Origin: Candidatus Desulfatifera sulfidica
GTDB taxonomy: Bacteria > Desulfobacterota > Desulfobulbia > Desulfobulbales > Desulfocapsaceae
Reading direction: 5' to 3'
Length of the DNA stretch: 59,431 nt
Assembly: GCA_014381505.1 (NCBI GenBank)
Contig: JACNLK010000077.1
Coordinates: forward strand, 1 to 59,431
The notes under the pieces were generated by a model. That model was not told where the DNA came from and searched no databases. It saw only the letters and a list, made by a program, of their open reading frames with translations. The translations under genes and the position numbers were made by a program. Of this stretch, positions 45,756-52,459 are shown one piece after another; position 1 is the stretch's first letter; each line of letters begins with the position of its first letter.

Positions 45756-47357
45756 ATGCTGAAAAAACTTAAATCTTTTGTCCAGTTTTGCTGGATGTCA
45801 TTACGGGCCTATTCCCTGTACTTTGTTCTTGTAATTTCTCTGTTTGTGATGAGTTCTATTCTGCTGAGCACTCTGCACCGTCAACGGGAGGCAAATTATC
45901 TGGTCCAGGTCAGTGAAGAGCAACGTATGCACATGGGGGTGGTTTATTTTACTCTGAAAAACATGGCAGATGTTGTTTTTGAGCATGTGATCAATCAGGA
46001 TGACATCCTGGAGATCATGGCTCTGGCTGCCAAGACCACCGTTGAGTCGGAGCAGGAGAGGCTGCGGGGCCTGTTGTATGAACGGCTGTTTCTTACCTAT
46101 GATAACCTTCAGAAGAAGGACTTGCGGCAATTGCAGTTCCATCTGCCGGAGAGTGTCAGTTTTTTACGTTTCCATCAACCTGAGTTTTATGGTGACTCCT
46201 TGAAGGGCCTGAGATACTCCGTTGATCAGGTCAATGAGACCAGAAAATTCGTTGGGGGTTTTGAGGAGGGGGCGCTGTTTCCGGCCATGCGGCATGTTTA
46301 TCCCTTGTTTGCCGGGCATGAGTTCGTGGGAAGCGTCGAGCTCTCATATTCTTTTTTGGCTGTGCGTTCGCTGGCCTATCATTTGTTTCCTGCTATTTAC
46401 ACCTTGATGCTGGATAAGGAGATTGTTGTTGGCGCATTGGCGCCGGGCCGTGAAAAGGGTTTCTCTCTTTGTGGCGTGTCTTCGCGTCATGTCCGGAACA
46501 ATTTAGTAATTCCTTATATTAAACAGGAGCTTATGGAAAGTGATCTGCTTTCCATGAGTGATTTTAAAAAATTAAACAAGCAGTTACGTGATGTGGTGCA
46601 GGAACGCCTGGCGCAGAATCAAATGTTTGCTGTGGCCCAGCAACTGCCCGGAATTGATAAGGTGTTGGTGGCCTCTTTTTTGCCTGTTGAGAATGTTCGG
46701 GGTCAGCCGGTGGCTTATTTTGTTGCCTATCATGAGGATGCGACCCTGAAGAGTTACAATCAGCGTTATTTTATGATGCAGAGAGTGACTCTGATCCTGA
46801 CCATTTTATTGCTGCTGGGAGGTCTGGCCTATTATCGTCAGGCTCATGGTAAGGAAAAATACCAGGCCCTGGCCACCAGTGATGCCTTGACCGGTCTGGC
46901 CAATCGTCTTCATTTTGATTTGGTTTTGGATCAGGCCCTGCGTCAGGCGCGGCGGAGTAAAGAGCCTCTGTCTCTGGTCATGGTTGATATAGATAATTTT
47001 AAACAGGTGAATGATACGTATGGCCATGATGCGGGGGACCGGGTTTTAATCGCCCTGGCGGCCAGATTGCAGCGGGCGATTCGGGAACAGGATTTTGTTG
47101 CCCGCTGGGGCGGGGAGGAATTTATTCTTCTCCTGCCTGTCACAGATGGAGGGCAGGCCTGCCAGGTGGTGGAAAAGATCAGAGTGGCCGTTGCGAAGAT
47201 AGTCGTTCCGGCTGGTGCTGATCGGATTCGAATAACAGGCAGTTTTGGTGTGGCGGAGTTTGGTGAGGATATGAGTCGTGATGAGCTGCTTAAGCTGGCA
47301 GATCAGGCCCTGTATCGGGCGAAGGCCAGTGGCAAGAACTGCGTGGTCAAGGCCTGA
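45756..47357 (+). CDS. membrane-bound diguanylate cyclase with periplasmic sensor domain
   Basis: The roughly 533-residue protein has a membrane helix (LYFVLVISLFVMSSILL), a periplasmic region of about 300 residues that resembles double-Cache-type sensors, a second helix (LILTILLLLGGLAYY), and a GGDEF-family domain. The active site is RWGGEEFILLLP, a permitted variant of GGDEF, with metal Asp in MVDIDNFKQVNDTYGHDAGD. An inhibitory RxxD site is present as REQD, five residues before GGEEF. It should make cyclic di-GMP in response to an external signal. It begins 47 bases after livF and ends at a terminator, so it may share the transporter transcript. A TTG at 45723 is an alternative start. Confidence 0.92.
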   Translation: MLKKLKSFVQFCWMSLRAYSLYFVLVISLFVMSSILLSTLHRQREANYLVQVSEEQRMHMGVVYFTLKNMADVVFEHVINQDDILEIMALAAKTTVESEQERLRGLLYERLFLTYDNLQKKDLRQLQFHLPESVSFLRFHQPEFYGDSLKGLRYSVDQVNETRKFVGGFEEGALFPAMRHVYPLFAGHEFVGSVELSYSFLAVRSLAYHLFPAIYTLMLDKEIVVGALAPGREKGFSLCGVSSRHVRNNLVIPYIKQELMESDLLSMSDFKKLNKQLRDVVQERLAQNQMFAVAQQLPGIDKVLVASFLPVENVRGQPVAYFVAYHEDATLKSYNQRYFMMQRVTLILTILLLLGGLAYYRQAHGKEKYQALATSDALTGLANRLHFDLVLDQALRQARRSKEPLSLVMVDIDNFKQVNDTYGHDAGDRVLIALAARLQRAIREQDFVARWGGEEFILLLPVTDGGQACQVVEKIRVAVAKIVVPAGADRIRITGSFGVAEFGEDMSRDELLKLADQALYRAKASGKNCVVKA

Positions 47358-47392
47358 CACCATCTTGGCCGAGGTGGTGTCAGGCCCTTTTT
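47351..47392 (+). terminator. rho-independent terminator after the diguanylate cyclase
   Basis: A perfect 12-bp stem GGCCTGACACCA/TGGTGTCAGGCC with a 12-base loop is followed by a short T run. It overlaps the stop codon and lies just before the convergent sbtM gene. Confidence 0.92.
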
Positions 47393-47409
47393 GCCTGCTC
47401 GGATTAGAC

Positions 47410-48966
47410 TTACTCTTTGAAACAGTAGGGGTCTCGGTGTTTGAAGACATCGAGTCCGAAGCCGTGGCTTACGGCAAGGCAGCTTCCGCAGACCGGGCGA
47501 ATCTCGCAATCGCGGCATTCCTCTGGTCCGTTCCGGTATTGACGGGCCATATGGCCGTCGTAGATCGCTGACAGACTTTCTTTGAAGATGTTGCCAATGG
47601 GCGAGGGAAATTTGCGACAGGCGTGGATTTCGCCGTCTGGCAGGAGAGAAACGAAGTTGAAGGCCGCACCGCAGCCATATCCGGCGCAACCTCCTCCCAG
47701 TTCCTGATTTTGTTGCTGGCGGAGGAGATTAAACAGGTTGTCCTTGAGGCTGAGATGTGGACTTGTCTTGGCCATTTCCTGATACTGCACCAGAAAATCA
47801 GCAAAACCATCGGTTGGAGCCGAGGCCAGAGCCGCACCTTCACCCACCATGGCCAGGCGGTTAAAGGTGAAGAGGTCCACCTGATCGCGTAATGTTTCAG
47901 CCAGCTGCAGTACCTCGTCCTGGTTGGCGCGGGTCAGGGTGAGCATGACCATGGAGTAAATCCCCATCTCTTTGAGGAGTTTCAGAAAGGTGATGGTTCG
48001 CTGGAAATGGCCTGTCCCACGCATGTAGTCATTGTGCTCTTCCAGCCCTTCCAGGCTGACCTGGTAGAAGACCGGCTTCTGGATGGTCAGGATCTCTTCC
48101 ATACGTTCTTTGGGCATGGGATTGCCGAGAATTGCGGTCATGAATCCACGGTCTGCCGCTGCCTGATAGAGTGCCTTGAAATTGGGATGGAGCAGAGGGT
48201 TACCGCCGGTAAAAGAGACCTGGGTAAAGACATGGCGGGCGCGGCAGAAGTCATAGAGATCATCAAGGATACGCAATCCCTGATCGAGGCTCACCTCGGT
48301 GCGTTTGCTGCGGTCATAGCAGTGGCGGCAATGCAGGTCGCAGGTCTGGGTAATGTGCCATTGCAGGGTGAATGTCGGAGCGCTGAATCGTTGCGGGTCT
48401 GTGATGGTTCCGCGCGGGAAGTCCTGGTCGCGCCGGATTGCAGAGGGTGGGGCCAGGAGCAGGCCACGCTGGATGGCGCGGTAGATGATATCGTCGATCT
48501 GGCCAAGACTTGCCTCGCTCTCCATGGCAAGTGCCCGTGAATCAAGGTTTTCACTGATCATCTTCAGGGCCAGGAGATCGTGATTGTCTGGTGTCAGGAC
48601 CTGCACACTCTGGTCGTGGGGATGGCGGAAGATGAGGATCATGCCTGCTTCCGGTTCCGGCTCGATTGTCTGGTCACCCAGGAATTCTGGTAGTCGGTTC
48701 CACTGGGTTTCAATCAGTTCCAAGGCTGGGTTGATCATGTACGCATCGATCGTGTCAGGGAGTTTCGGGGGCTGATGATGGAGCTGAAAACAAATGAGCT
48801 CGATCTGTGCCAGATTGGCGAGAAAGGGGTGTCGCGTAATCTGCTCGGGATGATGAGTGAGAATCCGTGGAAGATCGTCCGGGTCCGGGAGGCCGGTCAG
48901 GGCCACAGGCAGAAGACGATGACAGACGGGGTAGACAGTGCTGAGTGGGATTTCTGATTCGGACAC
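47410..48966 (-). CDS. sbtM: radical SAM/SPASM maturase, SbtM-like (thio(seleno)oxazole peptide system)
   Basis: The roughly 518-residue enzyme carries the radical SAM cluster motif TCDLHCRHCYD (CX3CX2C at about residues 209, 213 and 216) and the SAM-contact FTGGNPLLHP. A C-terminal SPASM/twitch region has eight cysteines (GGGCAGYGCG, IHACRKF, ECRDCEIRPVCGSC, DPYCF), enough for two auxiliary [4Fe-4S] clusters. Such proteins modify ribosomal peptides. The first 170 residues are a separate recognition-like domain. The adjacent multi-UGA gene on the same strand makes the SbtA/SbtM identification likely. No ATG is well placed; I took GTG 48966, since a longer TTG start at 49065 would run into the SECIS hairpin of sbtA. 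The start is uncertain, the function is inferred. Confidence 0.88.
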   Translation of the reverse strand: MSESEIPLSTVYPVCHRLLPVALTGLPDPDDLPRILTHHPEQITRHPFLANLAQIELICFQLHHQPPKLPDTIDAYMINPALELIETQWNRLPEFLGDQTIEPEPEAGMILIFRHPHDQSVQVLTPDNHDLLALKMISENLDSRALAMESEASLGQIDDIIYRAIQRGLLLAPPSAIRRDQDFPRGTITDPQRFSAPTFTLQWHITQTCDLHCRHCYDRSKRTEVSLDQGLRILDDLYDFCRARHVFTQVSFTGGNPLLHPNFKALYQAAADRGFMTAILGNPMPKERMEEILTIQKPVFYQVSLEGLEEHNDYMRGTGHFQRTITFLKLLKEMGIYSMVMLTLTRANQDEVLQLAETLRDQVDLFTFNRLAMVGEGAALASAPTDGFADFLVQYQEMAKTSPHLSLKDNLFNLLRQQQNQELGGGCAGYGCGAAFNFVSLLPDGEIHACRKFPSPIGNIFKESLSAIYDGHMARQYRNGPEECRDCEIRPVCGSCLAVSHGFGLDVFKHRDPYCFKE

Positions 48967-49012
48967 GATAAAAGAGTTGTTGGCTGATTGCGGGAGTGCA
49001 TGGCATGAGAGA

Positions 49013-49039
49013 GGGCCGACCTCTGACTGAGGCCGACCC
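49013..49039 (-). promoter_or_regulatory. hairpin between sbtA and sbtM
   Basis: On the minus strand GGGTCGGCCTC pairs with GAGGTCGGCCC (11 pairs, two G-U) around a five-base loop. There is no T run after it, so it is more likely a partial terminator or transcript stabiliser that keeps the maturase below the precursor level. Confidence 0.65.
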
Positions 49040-49057
49040 TTGGGTGTCAAGCGCGGT

Positions 49058-49074
49058 ACGTGCAACCTGCACGT
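49058..49074 (-). promoter_or_regulatory. putative SECIS hairpin 4 of sbtA
   Basis: Stem ACGTGC/GCACGT with loop AGGTT, the loop starting 21 bases after the fourth UGA (49090-49092). It lies wholly beyond the sbtA stop codon, and an outer stem GCGGT/ACCGC extends it back to just after the UGA. Confidence 0.75.
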
Positions 49075-49080
49075 GGAGGA

Positions 49081-49428
49081 TTAACCGCTTCAGCCGCTGG
49101 AACTGGCCTTTTTCTTGACGTCTTCAACTGCTTCTTCGACTTCTTCTGTTACAGCGTCACCGACGCTGTTGGTGTCACCACTTCAGCCACTGCTTGATGC
49201 AGGTTTGGCCGGCTTGCTGACAACGTCTTCAGTGCTAACTGCACTGCTGGAGCCGCTTCAACCACTTTCGGCTGCTGGTTTGATGATTTTTTCAGTGCCA
49301 CCTGCACTGGGCTTGGCACCTCATCCGCTGCCTGCGGCATGGGTGGCAGGAATCGTGTAACTGCAGGCGCTGATCAGCCCTGCGGCTCCGATCCCGGCCA
49401 GGATTTTTTTCAGATCCTTGTTTTTCAT
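49081..49428 (-). CDS. sbtA: SbtA-like selenopeptide precursor with four in-frame UGA (selenocysteine) codons
   Basis: The gene reads as 115 residues if UGA is decoded as selenocysteine at positions 36, 57, 82 and 113 (UGA at 49321-49323, 49258-49260, 49183-49185 and 49090-49092), with TAA as the true stop. Each Sec lies in a Gly/Ser core: GSGUG, ESGUSG, SSGUSG and SSGUSG. The start ATG at 49428 follows GGAGGAGG. The leader (KDLKKILAGIGAAGLISAC) is hydrophobic and may export the peptide; its C22 could be a lipobox cysteine. Cores are separated by linkers rich in Ala, Lys and Glu. The layout matches what I know of SbtA thio(seleno)oxazole precursors. A SECIS-like hairpin follows every UGA. An ordinary gene finder would miss it. 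Confidence 0.88.
49151..49169 (-). promoter_or_regulatory. putative SECIS hairpin 3 of sbtA
   Basis: Stem ACAGCGT/ACGCTGT with loop CGGTG, the loop starting 20 bases after the UGA at 49183-49185. The loop keeps the GGT core. Confidence 0.7.
49230..49246 (-). promoter_or_regulatory. putative SECIS hairpin 2 of sbtA
   Basis: Stem CAGTGC/GCACTG with loop AGTTA, the loop starting 17 bases after the UGA at 49258-49260. The stem is identical to hairpin 1, but the loop has GTT instead of GGT. Confidence 0.7.
49293..49309 (-). promoter_or_regulatory. putative SECIS hairpin 1 of sbtA
   Basis: Stem CAGTGC/GCACTG with loop AGGTG, the loop starting 17 bases after the UGA at 49321-49323. This spacing equals that of the AGGTCT loop in E. 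coli fdhF as I remember it. Confidence 0.75.
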
Positions 49429-49463
49429 GACCTCCTCCGGAAAAAGATATCTCATGATTATAC

Positions 49464-49484
49464 TGATTGATCCGTTATCAATCA
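49464..49484. promoter_or_regulatory. palindrome in the sbtA leader
   Basis: TGATTGAT and ATCAATCA are perfect complements around a five-base centre, lying between the -10 box and the ribosome-binding site of sbtA. It could be an operator that controls the peptide locus; no cognate regulator is encoded next to it. Confidence 0.5.
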
Positions 49485-49495
49485 AACCCATTAAA

Positions 49496-49525
49496 AGTAT
49501 ATCGCCTGATATTTGCCTGTGTCAA
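49496..49525 (-). promoter_or_regulatory. strong sigma70-type promoter for sbtA-sbtM
   Basis: On the minus strand a consensus TTGACA and TATACT are 18 bases apart, with a predicted start about 60 bases before the sbtA ATG. It is among the best promoter matches in the window. Confidence 0.75.
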
Positions 49526-49590
49526 GGAATGATATCTTTTCCTGTGGGTGTCCTTGGGTGGCGTATAACCTGTTTTTTCTGGGAGAGGCG

Positions 49591-50508
49591 TCATTTCCTG
49601 AGAGGGTGTGTCTTTCTAGGAATAGCCAGAATGAGCAGGCCGGAGAGGAGCAGGGCCATACCCAGGAGTCCCATGGTGCCGACTGTCTCACCAAGCAGAA
49701 AAATACCCAGGAGACCTGCTGTCAATGGTTCAGCCAGGGTTATGGTGGCGGCAGCCGCCACGGGGACGACTTGCAGTCCCGTGGAAAACAGGGCGTAGGC
49801 TAAGGCTCCCGTGATCAACCCCAGGTGCAGGCTCACACTGACACCCCGAACTGAGGCTATCCAGTTGAGATCGTGAAAGAAGAGCAGAGGAAGGAGGGGG
49901 ACTGCGGCCAGGGTAAAGACTCCGCCAAGGACAGAAAGAGGGGGGCGGTGTTGGAGCAGCCCTTTCAGGGAGGCGGCCAGCAGGGCGTATGAGGCTCCGG
50001 CCAATAGGGCCAGAAAAACACCCACTGTTTCCAGTTGTACGGCTCCGCCGGCTCCAGCAAGCAGGGTGCAGCCCCCGATGGCAAGGAGAGTGGCAATAAT
50101 CCAGCGTTTATTGACGCACTCTTTGTGTATGATCCAGCCGAGAATCCCGGCAAAAATTGGCGCTGAGCCGATAGCAATGATGGTCCCGGCTGCCACTCCG
50201 GTGATTTTGACTGCGGAAAAGAAAGAGACCTGGTAAACGGCTGAGCAGGCTGCGGCCAGGCTGACTGCACCCAGTGGTTGAAAAATACACAAAAAAGTCT
50301 CTTTGCGCAGAGCGACGATCAGCATGGCCAGTCCGCCGATGATTATGCGCAGAGTGCCAAGCACCAGAGGTTGTCCCTCGGCCGGTGCTAATGCCTGGGC
50401 CGTGCCCGTGGTCCCCCAGAGAATGGCGCCGGTTAAAATAAAAAAACCGCCAAAACCGGCTGAGAGCCTTGCGGGTTGGCGGCTGTTATTTTTGGTATCT
50501 GTGTTCAT
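49591..50508 (-). CDS. EamA/DMT family transporter
   Basis: The 305-residue membrane protein has ten hydrophobic segments in two EamA repeats. The first repeat starts FFILTGAILWGTTGTAQALAP and the second at about residue 160 (LLAGASYALLAASLKGLL). The typical end-of-repeat motif LAEPLTAGLLGIFLLGETVG (with conserved E-P and L-G-E) is present near residue 265. DMT proteins export metabolites or amino acids. It is upstream of sbtA on the same strand, but sbtA has its own promoter, so a role in peptide export is only a possibility suggested by proximity. Confidence 0.9.
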   Translation of the reverse strand: MNTDTKNNSRQPARLSAGFGGFFILTGAILWGTTGTAQALAPAEGQPLVLGTLRIIIGGLAMLIVALRKETFLCIFQPLGAVSLAAACSAVYQVSFFSAVKITGVAAGTIIAIGSAPIFAGILGWIIHKECVNKRWIIATLLAIGGCTLLAGAGGAVQLETVGVFLALLAGASYALLAASLKGLLQHRPPLSVLGGVFTLAAVPLLPLLFFHDLNWIASVRGVSVSLHLGLITGALAYALFSTGLQVVPVAAAATITLAEPLTAGLLGIFLLGETVGTMGLLGMALLLSGLLILAIPRKTHPLRK

Positions 50509-50532
50509 GGGGCAGCAGGGCGGTCAAGGCAT

Positions 50533-50568
50533 AAAAAAAGGGTTTCAGGCAGATAGCCTGAAACCCTT
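50533..50568 (-). terminator. rho-independent terminator after tRNA-fMet
   Basis: On the minus strand AAGGGTTTCAGGC pairs with GCCTGAAACCCTT around a five-base loop and is followed by a T run. Confidence 0.93.
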
Positions 50569-50578
50569 GGAAATATTA

Positions 50579-50655
<77 letters not shown>

Positions 50656-50735
50656 TTCCGTGTGGACACTATAGCTGTTTTTTTGAACTTGTCAATGGGA
50701 TTCGGTCGTTGTTGTGGATTCTTTACAGAGCATTC

Positions 50736-51188
50736 TTACAGAAGAGTGGCCATTTTGGTTCTGATCTCTTCCGGGAGTTTGCAGAGTTTACCGTCACGGG
50801 TGACTGCAGCGTGGGTGGTTGTGCCTCGAGCCAGAAGCTTGGGCCGGTCCTGACCTGCGTCATACCGCAGGATGCGGTAGCTGAAGGTGCAGGAGACTTT
50901 TTTGAGTTCCAGCAGCCGGGTTTCAATGGTCAGCAGGTCGTCGTAACGGGCTGGGGCTTTGAAGCGGATGTGACATTCGGTAACCGGCATGACCAGTCCC
51001 AGTGCCTCGATTTCCTGGTAGGAGCAGACCAGCTCGCGCATGAGCTCAGTGCGGCCCTGTTCAAAATAGCGCAAATAGTTTGCGTTGTAGACCACGGCAG
51101 CAGCGTCGGTGTCGCCGTAAAGGACACGGGTCTGGCAGCGATGGATCTGAGGTGTTTTGGCAGGGGGGCTGCTCAGGGGATCGTTCAT
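50736..51188 (-). CDS. acyl-CoA thioesterase, YbgC/4HBT hotdog family
   Basis: The 150-residue protein has the hotdog-fold motif VLYGDTDAAAVVYNANYLRYFEQ with the catalytic aspartate (Asp28), close to YbgC's YEDTDAGGVVYHASY-type motif but with AAA for AGG. The following HIRFKAPARYDDLL matches the family's substrate segment. It should hydrolyse acyl-CoA thioesters. Its start overlaps the stop codon of the ApgM-like gene by four bases, so it lies in an operon with hom and apgM-like, though the pathway link is not clear. Confidence 0.9.
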   Translation of the reverse strand: MNDPLSSPPAKTPQIHRCQTRVLYGDTDAAAVVYNANYLRYFEQGRTELMRELVCSYQEIEALGLVMPVTECHIRFKAPARYDDLLTIETRLLELKKVSCTFSYRILRYDAGQDRPKLLARGTTTHAAVTRDGKLCKLPEEIRTKMATLL

Positions 51189-52405
51189 GTGTTGTTACGT
51201 TCAAGGAGGGTGAGGAGCATTTCTTCACCGCTGATTGCTTGTCGATTTTGATTCAGCTGTCTTCCGGATTCTTCGTTAAAGTCCAGTCCGCAGCCGGTTT
51301 CCTGTTCGCGGGAGTCGTAGAGCAGGGCCGGAACAGGATCACTGGTATGGGTGCGCAACTCCAGCGGCGTGAAATGATCCATGGTGACGATCATGCGGAA
51401 GTCGTCGCCTTGCGCACGCAGGCCGTGGAGAATGGGGGCCACAATGCGGCTGTCAAAGTCTTCGATGGCCTGCAGTTTTGCACTGAGCGAGCCCTGATGA
51501 CCGGCCTCGTCCGGAGCTTCTACATGAACAAAGACATAGTCCTGCTTGAGCAGACAGTTCAGGGCGGCCTCGGCTTTGCCCTCGTAATTGGTGTCGATCC
51601 AGCCGGTGGCTCCGGGGATATTGAGTATGTCAAGGCCGGCGCAGACTCCCAACCCTTTGAGGAGGTCAACGGCGGAGATGAGACTGCCTTGCAGATTGTA
51701 GCGTTCAGGGATGCCTGTCATCTGCGGCATTCGTCCTTCACCCCAGAGCCAGATCCCGTTGCCCGGATTGAGGCCGGTGCTGGTCCGCTTTTGGTTGACA
51801 GGATGGTGGCTCAGGACCTGTTCGGCTCCCAGGACGAGTTTCTTCCAGGTTGGATCATCCATATAGCGTTGCCAGTGGGGGCTGACATCACGGCCAATGA
51901 AGTCGTGCGGCGGGACGGGTTGCAGGTCTGGATAGGCTCCCTTGACCACCAGAATATGACGGTAGTTGATGCCCGGGTAGAATCTGAAGTTCTCAGTGGA
52001 GCATTCCTGCTGCAGGGCTGTGACCAGTTCCCGGGCCTCATGGGTTGTGATATGGCCGGCCGAGTAGTCAACCAGGCGGGTGTGGCCCGGGTCGTCGTGC
52101 TCCAGGGTGACCAGGTTGCAACGAAAGGCGGTTTCGTCCGGGGCCAGCTCGATCCCCATGGCCGCAGCCTCAAGGGGGGCCCGGCCGGTATAATTTTCTT
52201 CGGGGCGATAACCCAGAAGCGAGAGGTTGGCCACATCGCTGCCCGGTGGAAAGCCTTCGGGGACGGTCTGTACCTGCAGGAGACGACTACGCGCGCAGAG
52301 TTGATCCATTGCAGGAGTCCGGGCCGCTTGGAGCACGGTACGGTCGTTCAGTTCTTTTATGGGGCGGTCACCCATGCCGTCACCCACCAGGATCAGGTAT
52401 TTCAT
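51185..52405 (-). CDS. cofactor-independent phosphoglycerate mutase-like protein, possible homoserine kinase
   Basis: A 406-residue protein of the alkaline-phosphatase superfamily, ApgM type. Metal and active-site motifs are visible: LVGDGMGDRP (Asp9), PGSDVANLSLLGY (residues 54-66), HVEAPDEAGHQG and VTMDHFTPL, all as in archaeal-type independent phosphoglycerate mutase. The gene follows hom directly (54 bases), and related proteins next to hom or thr genes have been proposed to be homoserine kinases in organisms without ThrB. Both roles are possible; the context favours homoserine kinase, but no residue seen here proves it. No thrB gene is in the window. Confidence 0.85.
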   Translation of the reverse strand: MKYLILVGDGMGDRPIKELNDRTVLQAARTPAMDQLCARSRLLQVQTVPEGFPPGSDVANLSLLGYRPEENYTGRAPLEAAAMGIELAPDETAFRCNLVTLEHDDPGHTRLVDYSAGHITTHEARELVTALQQECSTENFRFYPGINYRHILVVKGAYPDLQPVPPHDFIGRDVSPHWQRYMDDPTWKKLVLGAEQVLSHHPVNQKRTSTGLNPGNGIWLWGEGRMPQMTGIPERYNLQGSLISAVDLLKGLGVCAGLDILNIPGATGWIDTNYEGKAEAALNCLLKQDYVFVHVEAPDEAGHQGSLSAKLQAIEDFDSRIVAPILHGLRAQGDDFRMIVTMDHFTPLELRTHTSDPVPALLYDSREQETGCGLDFNEESGRQLNQNRQAISGEEMLLTLLERNNT

Positions 52406-52459
52406 GATCGAAACTCCGACGCAGGTGTGGGGCTGGCGCTCGATTCAGAGCCGCTTGTC

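Noticed and set aside
49149-49340. A 63-residue minus-strand open frame overlapping sbtA
   Set aside because: It is in another frame, has no ribosome-binding site, and merely fills the gaps between the sbtA UGA codons. The sbtA frame has the start signal and the repeated cores.
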